This document shows, one piece after another, positions 1 to 7,018 of a DNA stretch of 38,658 nucleotides. The notes below the pieces were generated by a model. That model made no database searches, was not told where the DNA came from, and was given only the letters and a program-made list of their open reading frames with translations. This DNA is from a virus. The stretch's first letter is position 1; the number at the start of each line of letters is the position of its first letter. The position numbers and the translations under genes were made by a program. The stretch lies in IMG/VR virus record IMGVR_UViG_3300013005_000077, positions 1 to 38,658 of that record, one strand, 5' to 3'.

Positions 1-1
1 T

Positions 2-232
2 ACCCCACCTGTTACTAGAACAGCAACACCAACGCCGACACCCACCAAAACCGGTACTCCTGCCCCAACTCATACTAGAACGCCAACAAAAACACCAACC
101 CAAACACCTAGCAATACTTCTAGCTTAACTCCAACAAGAACATGCACACCTACGAATAGCGTAACTAGAACTCCTACCAGAACACCCACTACTACAACAA
201 CTAAAACGCCAACGCCAACTAAGACAGTATAA
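2..232 (+). CDS. C-terminal end of Thr/Pro-rich protein (partial)
   Basis: The frame is open from the left edge and ends at the TAA at 230-232, giving 76 residues; the start lies outside the window. Nearly all residues are Thr and Pro, with Lys, Arg, Ser and Asn scattered through irregular T-P-T-R/K-T-P units. There is one Cys and no hydrophobic segment. Low-complexity T/P tails of this kind occur as extended stalks or linkers in surface and fibre proteins, often O-glycosylated in bacteria; that role is inference here. The next plus-strand gene follows after 17 bases, so the two are probably cotranscribed. Function of the full protein cannot be judged from the tail. Confidence 0.75.
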   Translation, partial: TPPVTRTATPTPTPTKTGTPAPTHTRTPTKTPTQTPSNTSSLTPTRTCTPTNSVTRTPTRTPTTTTTKTPTPTKTV

Positions 233-249
233 ATAGGAGAGATTTAATT

Positions 250-669
250 ATGGAAATAAATATAGATTTATTAGATATATTTTGTGAATTTGAACATAAA
301 GACGATAATACTTATGTGTGCAAATTATGCAATAATAGAATGTCTTATGTTTCTAAGGATGGTGAGATTCCTAAAATACCATGCGTAACAAAGTTATCCA
401 AACCCATTCCTGTTCCGAAAGTTCAACATCAACAACCAGCTTTACACAAGAAGATTTTTAATTTTATTGTTGCAGTATATAATCATATACGTAATGGTGG
501 TAAGAGAACCACGCTAGAAGAAAGAACCAAGCGATTGAACATATGCACTGGATGCGAATACTATGATGGTATAGCATGTACCAAATGCGGATGTCCAATC
601 ACTAGGTATCAACAATATATTAGTAAGCTAGACTGGAAAGATCAAAAGTGTCCAATCGGTAAGTGGTAA
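250..669 (+). CDS. small zinc-ribbon protein
   Basis: A protein of 139 residues with two cysteine clusters: C12, C24, C27 and C45 in the N-terminal part, and C99, C102, C110, C113, C115 and C134 in the C-terminal part (pattern RLxICxGCxYYDGxxCxxCGC). The second cluster looks like a treble-clef or ribbon zinc site that recurs in small phage proteins of unknown function. A basic stretch near residues 60-95 separates the two. The start is supported by an AGGAG sequence 9 bases before the ATG. It lies head-to-tail behind the Thr/Pro-rich gene and is convergent with the minus-strand gene ending at 675. A role in nucleic-acid or protein binding is inference only. Confidence 0.75.
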   Translation: MEINIDLLDIFCEFEHKDDNTYVCKLCNNRMSYVSKDGEIPKIPCVTKLSKPIPVPKVQHQQPALHKKIFNFIVAVYNHIRNGGKRTTLEERTKRLNICTGCEYYDGIACTKCGCPITRYQQYISKLDWKDQKCPIGKW

Positions 670-683
670 TATGATTACTTTTT
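658..683 (+). terminator. candidate intrinsic terminator between convergent genes
   Basis: A short hairpin (GTAAT at 666-670, loop ATG, ATTAC at 674-678) is followed by five T residues at 679-683 on the plus strand. An outer GGTAAG (658-663) can also pair with CTTACC (684-689). It sits exactly where the plus-strand and minus-strand transcription units meet. The stem is short and AT-rich, so it is weak evidence. Confidence 0.35.
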
Positions 684-1019
684 CTTACCTTTATTATCAG
701 ACTCTTCTTTCTGCCACTTATGCCAGCCTTTATTAGGTAGCCAATTCCCTTCATCGTCTTTTCTCTTCGGAAAAAGAGTACCACCCTTTTTATGCTGACC
801 AAATGCTAGAACGGCACCGCAATCATTGCATCGTAATTCATAGTAGTCATTACTGTCTACATTTCTAACCACGAATCTTAAATTGGTGCTTCCACATAGT
901 CCACACTTTTCTTCAGCGAAAATTTCCTGAATAGTGGCTAGTTCCTTAAAGATTTCCTTTTGACCAGATCCCTCTAGTTCGAACTCTAGTCTATCTCCTA
1001 CTTTGTACTTAACTTTCAT
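675..1019 (-). CDS. zinc-ribbon phage protein
   Basis: A protein of 114 residues. The first third (residues 1-35) looks like a small beta domain, followed by a four-cysteine ribbon C39-x2-C42 ... C64-x2-C67, then a conserved-looking tail with the pattern FGQxKKGGTLFPKR and NKGWHKW and a lysine-rich end. The ATG is preceded by a GAGGTG sequence. It is the last gene of the minus-strand run and lies directly after the putative annealing protein, which suggests a shared role in DNA handling. Similar ribbon proteins occur in phages next to recombination genes, but I cannot assign a function. Confidence 0.7.
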   Translation of the reverse strand: MKVKYKVGDRLEFELEGSGQKEIFKELATIQEIFAEEKCGLCGSTNLRFVVRNVDSNDYYELRCNDCGAVLAFGQHKKGGTLFPKRKDDEGNWLPNKGWHKWQKEESDNKGKKK

Positions 1020-1027
1020 TTTTCACC

Positions 1028-1741
1028 TCATGGTTTCCAATTTTCTGAATATCCCAAAAGACTTTCTGGAATATCAGAAATGTTTTGTTGATGTTTAGAT
1101 AACTCTCTTATAATAGAGACAGCATCATCATGCATCAAGCTCTTAACATTATTTTCATTGAATCCAAGTTTATTAATTAGTGATAATGTATTAATATTTA
1201 AGCGTTTTGACATAACGTCTATAAAGTTAATTTGATTATTACTGATTTTACTAACACTATCACCAGTAGGATCATCTTCAAGATTTGTGGCCAATTCTTC
1301 CGCAGCCACTACTTTTCTTAGCTTTAGAGCCCTTCTTAATGCTCTACCTTCAGCCCTAGTTTCTGCAACGGCAACCGGATGATTTCGATAAGTTTTATCG
1401 CAATTACCCCAATAAACGTCTGCCGCCCCGCTTACTGTACGACAACGGTTTAAATCATCGGTCTCGACACCCTTATCATTTAAAACGTAGCTTATGGTGT
1501 GTACCACGGTGGCTCTTTTTTCATTTGAAGGCTCAGGATTCTGTACCACATCGCTGGTAGACTGGATAACAGAACAATTCAGAGCAATCTCAAAAATTCG
1601 CCTAAGTCCATCGGTTGTTGGATTGCCATCAATCTTTTCATCATCAGATAATAGACCTAGAACATAATCATTCCATTCTAAGTCATTTGGCCCAATTTTC
1701 TTCGTTTCAGTAGATTCTACAACTTTCTCTTTTTTGACCAT
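1028..1741 (-). CDS. candidate single-strand annealing / recombination protein
   Basis: A protein of 237 residues with an N-terminal domain holding a short block GNPTTDGLRRI (39-49) and a strongly conserved-looking segment AETRAEGRALRRAL (126-139). The ETRAxGRALRxAL pattern resembles the helix found in Rad52/Erf/Sak-type phage annealing proteins. The C-terminal 70 residues (from about 168: NNQINFIDVMSKRLNI) resemble the small helical tail many of those proteins carry. Start: ATG with an AGGAGA sequence upstream. It sits between a zinc-ribbon gene and a nuclease gene. Assignment to the annealing-protein group is inference from motif resemblance; it could instead be an unrelated conserved phage protein. 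Confidence 0.5.
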   Translation of the reverse strand: MVKKEKVVESTETKKIGPNDLEWNDYVLGLLSDDEKIDGNPTTDGLRRIFEIALNCSVIQSTSDVVQNPEPSNEKRATVVHTISYVLNDKGVETDDLNRCRTVSGAADVYWGNCDKTYRNHPVAVAETRAEGRALRRALKLRKVVAAEELATNLEDDPTGDSVSKISNNQINFIDVMSKRLNINTLSLINKLGFNENNVKSLMHDDAVSIIRELSKHQQNISDIPESLLGYSENWKP

Positions 1742-1742
1742 T

Positions 1743-2546
1743 TTAGTCTCCTAGTTCTATAATCCTATTATTATTTGATGATTTATTATTTAGTTGATCA
1801 AGAGCAGATCGTAAATCTTGATATATTAAACTTGCTCTAGATTCAGAAAAATCCTTAGTTTGTTTTATCCTTATCAAGCTCCAACCCTTACCCAATATCA
1901 AGCCGGTTTTTTTGTTGTCGTATTTTTGATTTCTTTGTAAAGATTCATCGCCCCAAACAGGCTCGAAATGAGATGGGCCGTCAACTTCTATTGCCGTATT
2001 CATTGTAGGGAGGAAAATGTCTATTTGCAACTTGGTATTTACAAGAACTTGTTCTTTGTGAAATTCAGCTTTGTATCCATCTGATATGAGTGCCTTAAAG
2101 AGAAATTTCTCTAATTTAGAACCTGTTTTACTAGCATCTCTAACTGCTTGGTTTGCTTTTTTTAGAATGTTATCTTTTGTATTATCGTCTAAAGATTCCC
2201 ACGCTAATCTAGCCTTTTCTTTTCTTTCTTTTATTTCTTTATCAGATAATGAGTCCCAAGATTTTAGAACACCCATACCTATCTTTTGTTTGGTGTCCTC
2301 GTCTCGTTCTTTGCCCTTTGTCGGATGCTTATGCTTACCAGTAGACAAAGCATTTTTTTGAGCCTCAGACTTAGTACGAATATCTATATTGAGCCTTTTG
2401 GCATCTCTCCTTATTTTGTTGGCATATGTGCCATAAATAGCAGCAATATCAGCAAAGCTTTTATTTTGATTAAGATAAAGATCTTTTAATATTTTTTCTT
2501 TGTCACTATCACTAAGTAGTGAATATGATGTTTTTGAAGTTTTCAT
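1743..2546 (-). CDS. EDxHD/Vsr-like endonuclease with HTH and NUMOD-like region (homing endonuclease-like)
   Basis: A protein of 267 residues in three parts: an N-terminal helix-turn-helix (about 25-60), a charged middle region (70-130) that resembles the nuclease-associated modular repeats of free-standing homing endonucleases, and a C-terminal PD-(D/E)XK-type nuclease domain (140-245). Visible candidate catalytic residues are E146, D176 in QIDIFLP, E187-x-D189-G-x2-H193, and D210. This arrangement fits the Vsr-like/EDxHD nucleases. The frame overlaps the end of the upstream glycan-operon gene by 35 bases. No Shine-Dalgarno sequence is obvious, so translation may depend on coupling. It could be a mobile endonuclease or a domesticated phage nuclease. 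Confidence 0.7.
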   Translation of the reverse strand: MKTSKTSYSLLSDSDKEKILKDLYLNQNKSFADIAAIYGTYANKIRRDAKRLNIDIRTKSEAQKNALSTGKHKHPTKGKERDEDTKQKIGMGVLKSWDSLSDKEIKERKEKARLAWESLDDNTKDNILKKANQAVRDASKTGSKLEKFLFKALISDGYKAEFHKEQVLVNTKLQIDIFLPTMNTAIEVDGPSHFEPVWGDESLQRNQKYDNKKTGLILGKGWSLIRIKQTKDFSESRASLIYQDLRSALDQLNNKSSNNNRIIELGD

Positions 2547-2985
2547 ATGATAATACTTCCATAACTCCTATTGGTTTTTTGTTCCAGCATCTCTGATATA
2601 TGTTGTAAATATTATAGTTTTGTGCAATAACTGAAATTTTTTCATTTTCCGCATAGATATTTCTTAAATCAAAATGATTAACCTGGGCATAATTCATCCA
2701 TTCTGGGTGTTGTAGAAAATAATATATCTGGTCTATCCCTGGAAAATTTTTAACTATATCTATAACCTCTAGATCAAAGACAAATAATCTACCTTGCCAA
2801 AACTTAGCTTCCGATAGTGGCAATATAGGCATATTTAATTTATTAGTATTGATACTATTATTATATGTAAAACATAGATATTGATTAACAGGATCATTCT
2901 GTATTAATTCTAGAAATAAATTATGAAGATTATTGTATATATGATTGTTTGATACTATGAAGCCAATATCTTTATTAATTGCCAT
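2512..2985 (-). CDS. unknown protein, end of glycan operon
   Basis: A protein of 157 residues if translation starts at the ATG at 2985, which overlaps the upstream stop by only 11 bases and has an AAGAAAG stretch before it. An earlier ATG at 3009 would add eight residues but has no ribosome site. The sequence alternates short hydrophobic strands with Asn/Ile-rich loops and looks like half of a Rossmann-like glycosyltransferase fold, but no catalytic motif is visible. Its place as the last gene of a glycosyltransferase run supports a sugar-related role by context only. Confidence 0.55.
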   Translation of the reverse strand: MAINKDIGFIVSNNHIYNNLHNLFLELIQNDPVNQYLCFTYNNSINTNKLNMPILPLSEAKFWQGRLFVFDLEVIDIVKNFPGIDQIYYFLQHPEWMNYAQVNHFDLRNIYAENEKISVIAQNYNIYNIYQRCWNKKPIGVMEVLSYENFKNIIFTT

Positions 2986-3604
2986 AAAATTCTTTCTTAA
3001 TATATTCATTTATATCTGTGATATTTTGATCATGATGAACACTAGTTACTTCTCCAGAGTCCATATCAATATATGACGCACCACATAATAGACTCTCGTT
3101 TTTATATATATTATTTTTCCCAACAATATATTTATATGAAGAGAAGATAAATGCCTTTTGATGCTCTAGCAATGTTCCGAGATTCATAGGGTGTTTTATA
3201 TTGGGATTATTAAACATATGAACTACTCTTGTATCACATAATTTTAGAATATTCTCTGGTAATTCATTGATATTATCAAGTAATATAGCGATATCATTAC
3301 TTTTTTCCATAGAGTATTTTCTGAAAATTTCAGTATTTACCACATGAAATAAACTATCATTATCTATGATAAAAATGGATTTTTCTTTATCTGTAGCAGC
3401 AGTATAGAATGCTTTGACTTCCATGCTATTAAAATCATGTTCGCTTACACAAATACGATACGGCTGGATAATATCGTAAGCTTTAAAAATTTCTTTCATA
3501 TCTATAACATAGACATCAACATTATTCTTATGGTGATACATTGCTATTTTAAGATTATCAAGAAGTCTGCTATTGCTTTTGGATACAATAATCTTATTAT
3601 TCAT
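2975..3604 (-). CDS. unknown protein of glycan operon
   Basis: A protein of 209 residues. It contains repeated short hydrophobic strands (for example SIFIIDND near residue 76 and IAILLDN near 105) typical of alpha/beta folds, but no recognised motif. The ATG overlaps the stop of the upstream nucleotidyltransferase-like gene (ATGA), so it is translationally coupled to it. Extremely Asn/Ile/Lys-rich, as are its neighbours. Given the position it may be a divergent glycosyltransferase domain; I cannot confirm that. Confidence 0.6.
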   Translation of the reverse strand: MNNKIIVSKSNSRLLDNLKIAMYHHKNNVDVYVIDMKEIFKAYDIIQPYRICVSEHDFNSMEVKAFYTAATDKEKSIFIIDNDSLFHVVNTEIFRKYSMEKSNDIAILLDNINELPENILKLCDTRVVHMFNNPNIKHPMNLGTLLEHQKAFIFSSYKYIVGKNNIYKNESLLCGASYIDMDSGEVTSVHHDQNITDINEYIKKEFYGN

Positions 3605-4284
3605 ATAAAAATTTTAGCCTTATTAATGTCTTTGATATGATTTATTTTTGTTATCTGTGTTTTGGGAATCATTACCTTGTCAAAACTAACAGATCTTTCC
3701 AAAAGCTTGTTAACTAATTCAAAGAAAAATAGTGTTTTTAGTTCGTGGGGCAATAACATATCTTTTACAATAGACATTGTTTCATTGTTAAGGTAGATGC
3801 ACTCAGACCACAAAACAGGCAGATCATAAAACAAATACTCTATAGAGTTCTGATCGGCACAACCTATATTAAAGTTGTTTTTTTTACCCTTAATCAAGAA
3901 AATGGAATTATTTGATTTATTAAAGTTTTTAGCAAAATTAAATTTTGTTATAATACCATTATTAATAAAGATAGCTCCATTATTATTTTCTTTTTGTCTG
4001 ATATAGGATACAACCGAAGTCATCTGACCACTAGTGTCGTATTGTTTATTTTCGAGTATTGATATGTTTTTAGGAGAAATTATTTTTGATGTTAGAATAG
4101 TTTTTTTAATTCTATCAGACTCAAAACCCGTGAGTAAATAGATGTGATTATTTTTATAAACTGACCTAAGAATAGAAATCTGATGTTCTATCAGGGTTTT
4201 GCCCCTGATTGTTATTAGTGCTTTTGGGCCAAAAGATTTCATACCTTTGGTTATTTCAGGTATAATCATTACTATATCAGTCAT
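3601..4284 (-). CDS. sugar nucleotidyltransferase-like protein
   Basis: A protein of 227 residues with an N-terminal segment like NTP-transferases that activate sugars: strand IVMIIPE, loop KGMKSFGPKALI (13-24), then GKTLIEHQI. The Pro-Lys pair (20-21) matches the conserved PK that follows the GxGTR loop of this superfamily, but the glycine-rich loop itself has diverged, so substrate binding may be altered. A second strand (YLLTGF, about 49-54) is also typical of the family. The family makes NDP-sugars or cytidylyl compounds; the substrate here is unknown. Short overlaps on both sides place it in the operon with glycosyltransferases. Confidence 0.55.
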   Translation of the reverse strand: MTDIVMIIPEITKGMKSFGPKALITIRGKTLIEHQISILRSVYKNNHIYLLTGFESDRIKKTILTSKIISPKNISILENKQYDTSGQMTSVVSYIRQKENNNGAIFINNGIITKFNFAKNFNKSNNSIFLIKGKKNNFNIGCADQNSIEYLFYDLPVLWSECIYLNNETMSIVKDMLLPHELKTLFFFELVNKLLERSVSFDKVMIPKTQITKINHIKDINKAKIFI

Positions 4285-5008
4285 TATATAACACTAATTT
4301 GCACCCCGGATTATCTATAAAAAATGTATCTGTATCATAAAAAAACTTAGCTTTGTCACCACCAAGAATATTGTATGTGTCGTATGTCATAAATAGACCA
4401 TCTAGAGCAGAGGTACTTTTCATATAAACGCCATAACTATGGTTGATCACAGATTCTGTATGAATTGTGTTCATAATATCGTCTAAGCTATTAAAAGAAT
4501 CCTCTGTGGCTATATATAAGAATGAATTAGATTCATGCTTATTAACGACAACATCTACCCCAGAAATAATAGATATTACTTCATCTATGTGTGGCAGTAT
4601 TTTATTAACTTTCCATGGAACTTTTATTTGTTGCTCAAAACTATGAACTGTCAAACCATCTACATTTTTACCAAAACATATTATATTTTTTGGATAAAAA
4701 CTAGATTTATTAACTTTATCTATAATATATGATATTGATTGATTGATTGTATCAAAATTTATAACTAGCGTATAATAAATTTTATTCTTAGCAAATATAT
4801 AGTCTATAATTTCTTGTTTATTGACTTTATCTTTATAAGTTTCTAATGTATTTTTGCCAAAAGCATATGAGCAACTGTAATTGCAGATGGTTTTGTTCTC
4901 GGAATCTACCAATATTTCAGGGTTATTTATTGCGTCCGGTATATCAAAAAAACACCACTTATCTTCTGAATTAAATATACATTTTTTACAATCGGTTGTA
5001 TTATTCAT
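4277..5008 (-). CDS. protein with N-terminal Cys cluster, glycan operon
   Basis: A protein of 243 residues. The N-terminus has five cysteines within 46 residues (C7, C10, C19, C42, C46; pattern CKKCIF ... WCFFDIPDAI ... ICNYSC), which suggests a zinc or iron-sulfur site. The rest is an alpha/beta region with a strand such as YTLVINFDT near residue 80 and PKNIICFGKN near 107, reminiscent of GT-A glycosyltransferase folds, but a clear DxD metal motif is not seen. Overlaps both neighbours by 1-8 bases. A sugar-related role is inference from context. Confidence 0.55.
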   Translation of the reverse strand: MNNTTDCKKCIFNSEDKWCFFDIPDAINNPEILVDSENKTICNYSCSYAFGKNTLETYKDKVNKQEIIDYIFAKNKIYYTLVINFDTINQSISYIIDKVNKSSFYPKNIICFGKNVDGLTVHSFEQQIKVPWKVNKILPHIDEVISIISGVDVVVNKHESNSFLYIATEDSFNSLDDIMNTIHTESVINHSYGVYMKSTSALDGLFMTYDTYNILGGDKAKFFYDTDTFFIDNPGCKLVLYND

Positions 5009-5391
5009 CAGTAGTTAATTTTCTTTAGTGTTAATGCTATTTTAAAATTTTCTTCTATCATCTTATATAGAACTATCTTTGGTTCTAGAGACACAATAAA
5101 ATTAATAATAGTCATAGGTTCAGTATAAAATTCTATAGTTTGTAGGAGCTTTAGGCCAGTTTCAACATCTATAGTATCTTTACATAGCGCATCAATAATC
5201 TTAGAATAATCTATAATTTTAACTACTAGCTCACCATCTTGTCTTAATTTTTCTAGTAATAAATTGATTGTCGGTATTTTTTTATCTTTCTCTATACAAT
5301 CAATATCTTCAAGAACTATAGCTAATTGAGAAAAATCAGCAATATTGTTTAATGTATTAATGTTGTTTTTATTAATAGATAATAGATTCAT
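5008..5391 (-). CDS. unknown protein, possible methyltransferase remnant
   Basis: A protein of 127 residues. One segment (about residues 42-65: INLLLEKLRQDGELVVKI) resembles the strand after motif III of SAM-dependent methyltransferases, and YTEPMTI could belong to the C-terminal sheet, but the SAM-binding glycine motif is missing and the protein is about half the usual length. It overlaps the next start by one base and the previous gene by four. Either a degraded methyltransferase or an unrelated small protein. Confidence 0.5.
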   Translation of the reverse strand: MNLLSINKNNINTLNNIADFSQLAIVLEDIDCIEKDKKIPTINLLLEKLRQDGELVVKIIDYSKIIDALCKDTIDVETGLKLLQTIEFYTEPMTIINFIVSLEPKIVLYKMIEENFKIALTLKKINY

Positions 5392-6128
5392 AATTTAATT
5401 ACCTTAGATAGTATTTTAGAGAATGTGGCAAAGTCATAATTTATTTTGGTATTATTTGCATGACTAATGTTGGAGGGTACGATTCTTTGATTTTTTAGAA
5501 TATCAATGGATGATATTGTTGAGCAACCAGCCGATAAAGCGACGATATTATCAATATAATTTTTGTATACAACAAGATTATAGTCAGCTAGACTGTTGAT
5601 TAAACTATAATAGTCTTTATGAGATGAAAAGTCAATCACATCTATATTAGTCTGTTTAAGTATGTGAGCTATATCTTTATAATTATTATTGTCAATAATT
5701 AATACTCTATCTCTTTTTGCAGATGGGTTTGATATTTTAATTTTAGGCAGAGCTATGTTTATATTTGTGTCAAATAAATCATTGTTTGATTCGATAAGAT
5801 TGATTATTGTAAATTTTTGTAGCCTATTTTTGATAAGAAAAATATCTTCTTTTTTCATGTAAGAAATGTCTGAATGTATAAATACAACTTTATCGTGCTC
5901 GCCAGACATGTAATAATTTTGATATGAATCAGACATAATATATGATTGATAGTTATTAATTAATACCGATTTTAGAGTAAGGTATTCAGACACATCTGAA
6001 TTATTTATTCTGATAATTTTTTCTCCAAAAGCATGGTCTATTAATAGATCAAAAGATGAACCATTATTAATATAATGTATTAAAGAATTATTATTTTTAC
6101 AATAGAGTTTATTATATAGCTTATTCAT
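5388..6128 (-). CDS. glycosyltransferase-like protein (divergent)
   Basis: A protein of 246 residues with two alpha/beta halves joined near residue 135, compatible with a GT-B architecture. The C-terminal half starts with RDRVLIIDNNNY and continues with alternating strands and helices, ending in a region with SAGCSTISS where GT4 enzymes have their donor-binding loop. No EX7E motif is present. Starts with ATG overlapping the upstream stop. Assigned from context (next to a clear GT4) and fold resemblance only. Confidence 0.45.
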   Translation of the reverse strand: MNKLYNKLYCKNNNSLIHYINNGSSFDLLIDHAFGEKIIRINNSDVSEYLTLKSVLINNYQSYIMSDSYQNYYMSGEHDKVVFIHSDISYMKKEDIFLIKNRLQKFTIINLIESNNDLFDTNINIALPKIKISNPSAKRDRVLIIDNNNYKDIAHILKQTNIDVIDFSSHKDYYSLINSLADYNLVVYKNYIDNIVALSAGCSTISSIDILKNQRIVPSNISHANNTKINYDFATFSKILSKVIKL

Positions 6129-7018
6129 ACAATGATCTTAGATATGCCTGTGGATTTATCATTTGAGTAAATTTGATTCATAGATTTGTTTTCAATAGGA
6201 AATACATTTTTAAGTTTTTGATAGAGGTCGTGATCATCAAACTTATGGAAAAAATTGCAGCCACTATCAAACTTAAATAGTTTATTATGATAAGAAACTG
6301 TTTCTATCTCATATCTCTTGTCTAAATTGTATTTTCCTATAATTCTTTTTCTTAGACTTAAAGCATAATAATATTCTAGATCAGATACAAAAACCGTGTT
6401 CATTTGCAACAAACAGTCAATTGTATTAATAATAGACATTCTAATATTATCATCGATAGTATCGTTAATGGATAGTATAATTTTAGATGATGACGGATCT
6501 ATGTTCAATTGTCTATTAATATCCTCAATATATGAGAGTGTTTGATTTGTATCTTCGGATTCTATACCTAATAATAAAATAATATTATTTTGATGTTTGC
6601 TAGATTCATAAAAAACAGATATTAAATCCTTCAAGATACCTATGTCTTGTTTAAAATTTAAAATACATCCATACTTATAAAATTTATTAAATGCATTACT
6701 AATTTTTAAAGAGTCATTATTTGGCTTAAGATACATATTAAGTTTTATGCACTCTATGCCGTTGTTGTCTAATATATCTTTATGAAAATCATTTGATACA
6801 CAAACATGTGACACTAATTTGTATGATATTGGAAAATATAAATTTGTAACGCATGGAATATTAGGTATTAAAATATTTTGTTTATATTCTCTAGCTACAA
6901 AAATCTTGTTATAGTATGAAAATTGTAGAACGGTTTGTTGCGAAGGTTTTGCTTCTTCAACCAACTTGTCTGAAAAATAAGAAAACTTATCTCTAATGAG
7001 TAACAGATTGCTATTCAT
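6125..7018 (-). CDS. glycosyltransferase-like protein (divergent)
   Basis: A protein of 297 residues. The middle contains HVCVSNDFHKDIL and YGCILNFKQDIGIL followed by IILLLGIE, matching the order of elements in the linker and C-terminal Rossmann domain of GT4-type enzymes (acceptor-domain end, strand, then the region around a Lys-rich loop). The usual Glu-x7-Glu donor motif is not visible, so it may be inactive or use another mechanism. ATG overlaps the stop of the large GT4 gene upstream by four bases. Confidence 0.45.
   Translation of the reverse strand: MNSNLLLIRDKFSYFSDKLVEEAKPSQQTVLQFSYYNKIFVAREYKQNILIPNIPCVTNLYFPISYKLVSHVCVSNDFHKDILDNNGIECIKLNMYLKPNNDSLKISNAFNKFYKYGCILNFKQDIGILKDLISVFYESSKHQNNIILLLGIESEDTNQTLSYIEDINRQLNIDPSSSKIILSINDTIDDNIRMSIINTIDCLLQMNTVFVSDLEYYYALSLRKRIIGKYNLDKRYEIETVSYHNKLFKFDSGCNFFHKFDDHDLYQKLKNVFPIENKSMNQIYSNDKSTGISKIIV

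Noticed and set aside
229-236. TATAAATA on the plus strand before the gene at 250
   Set aside because: If used as a T4-type late promoter the transcript would start after the AGGAG ribosome site, so it is probably chance at the end of the upstream gene.
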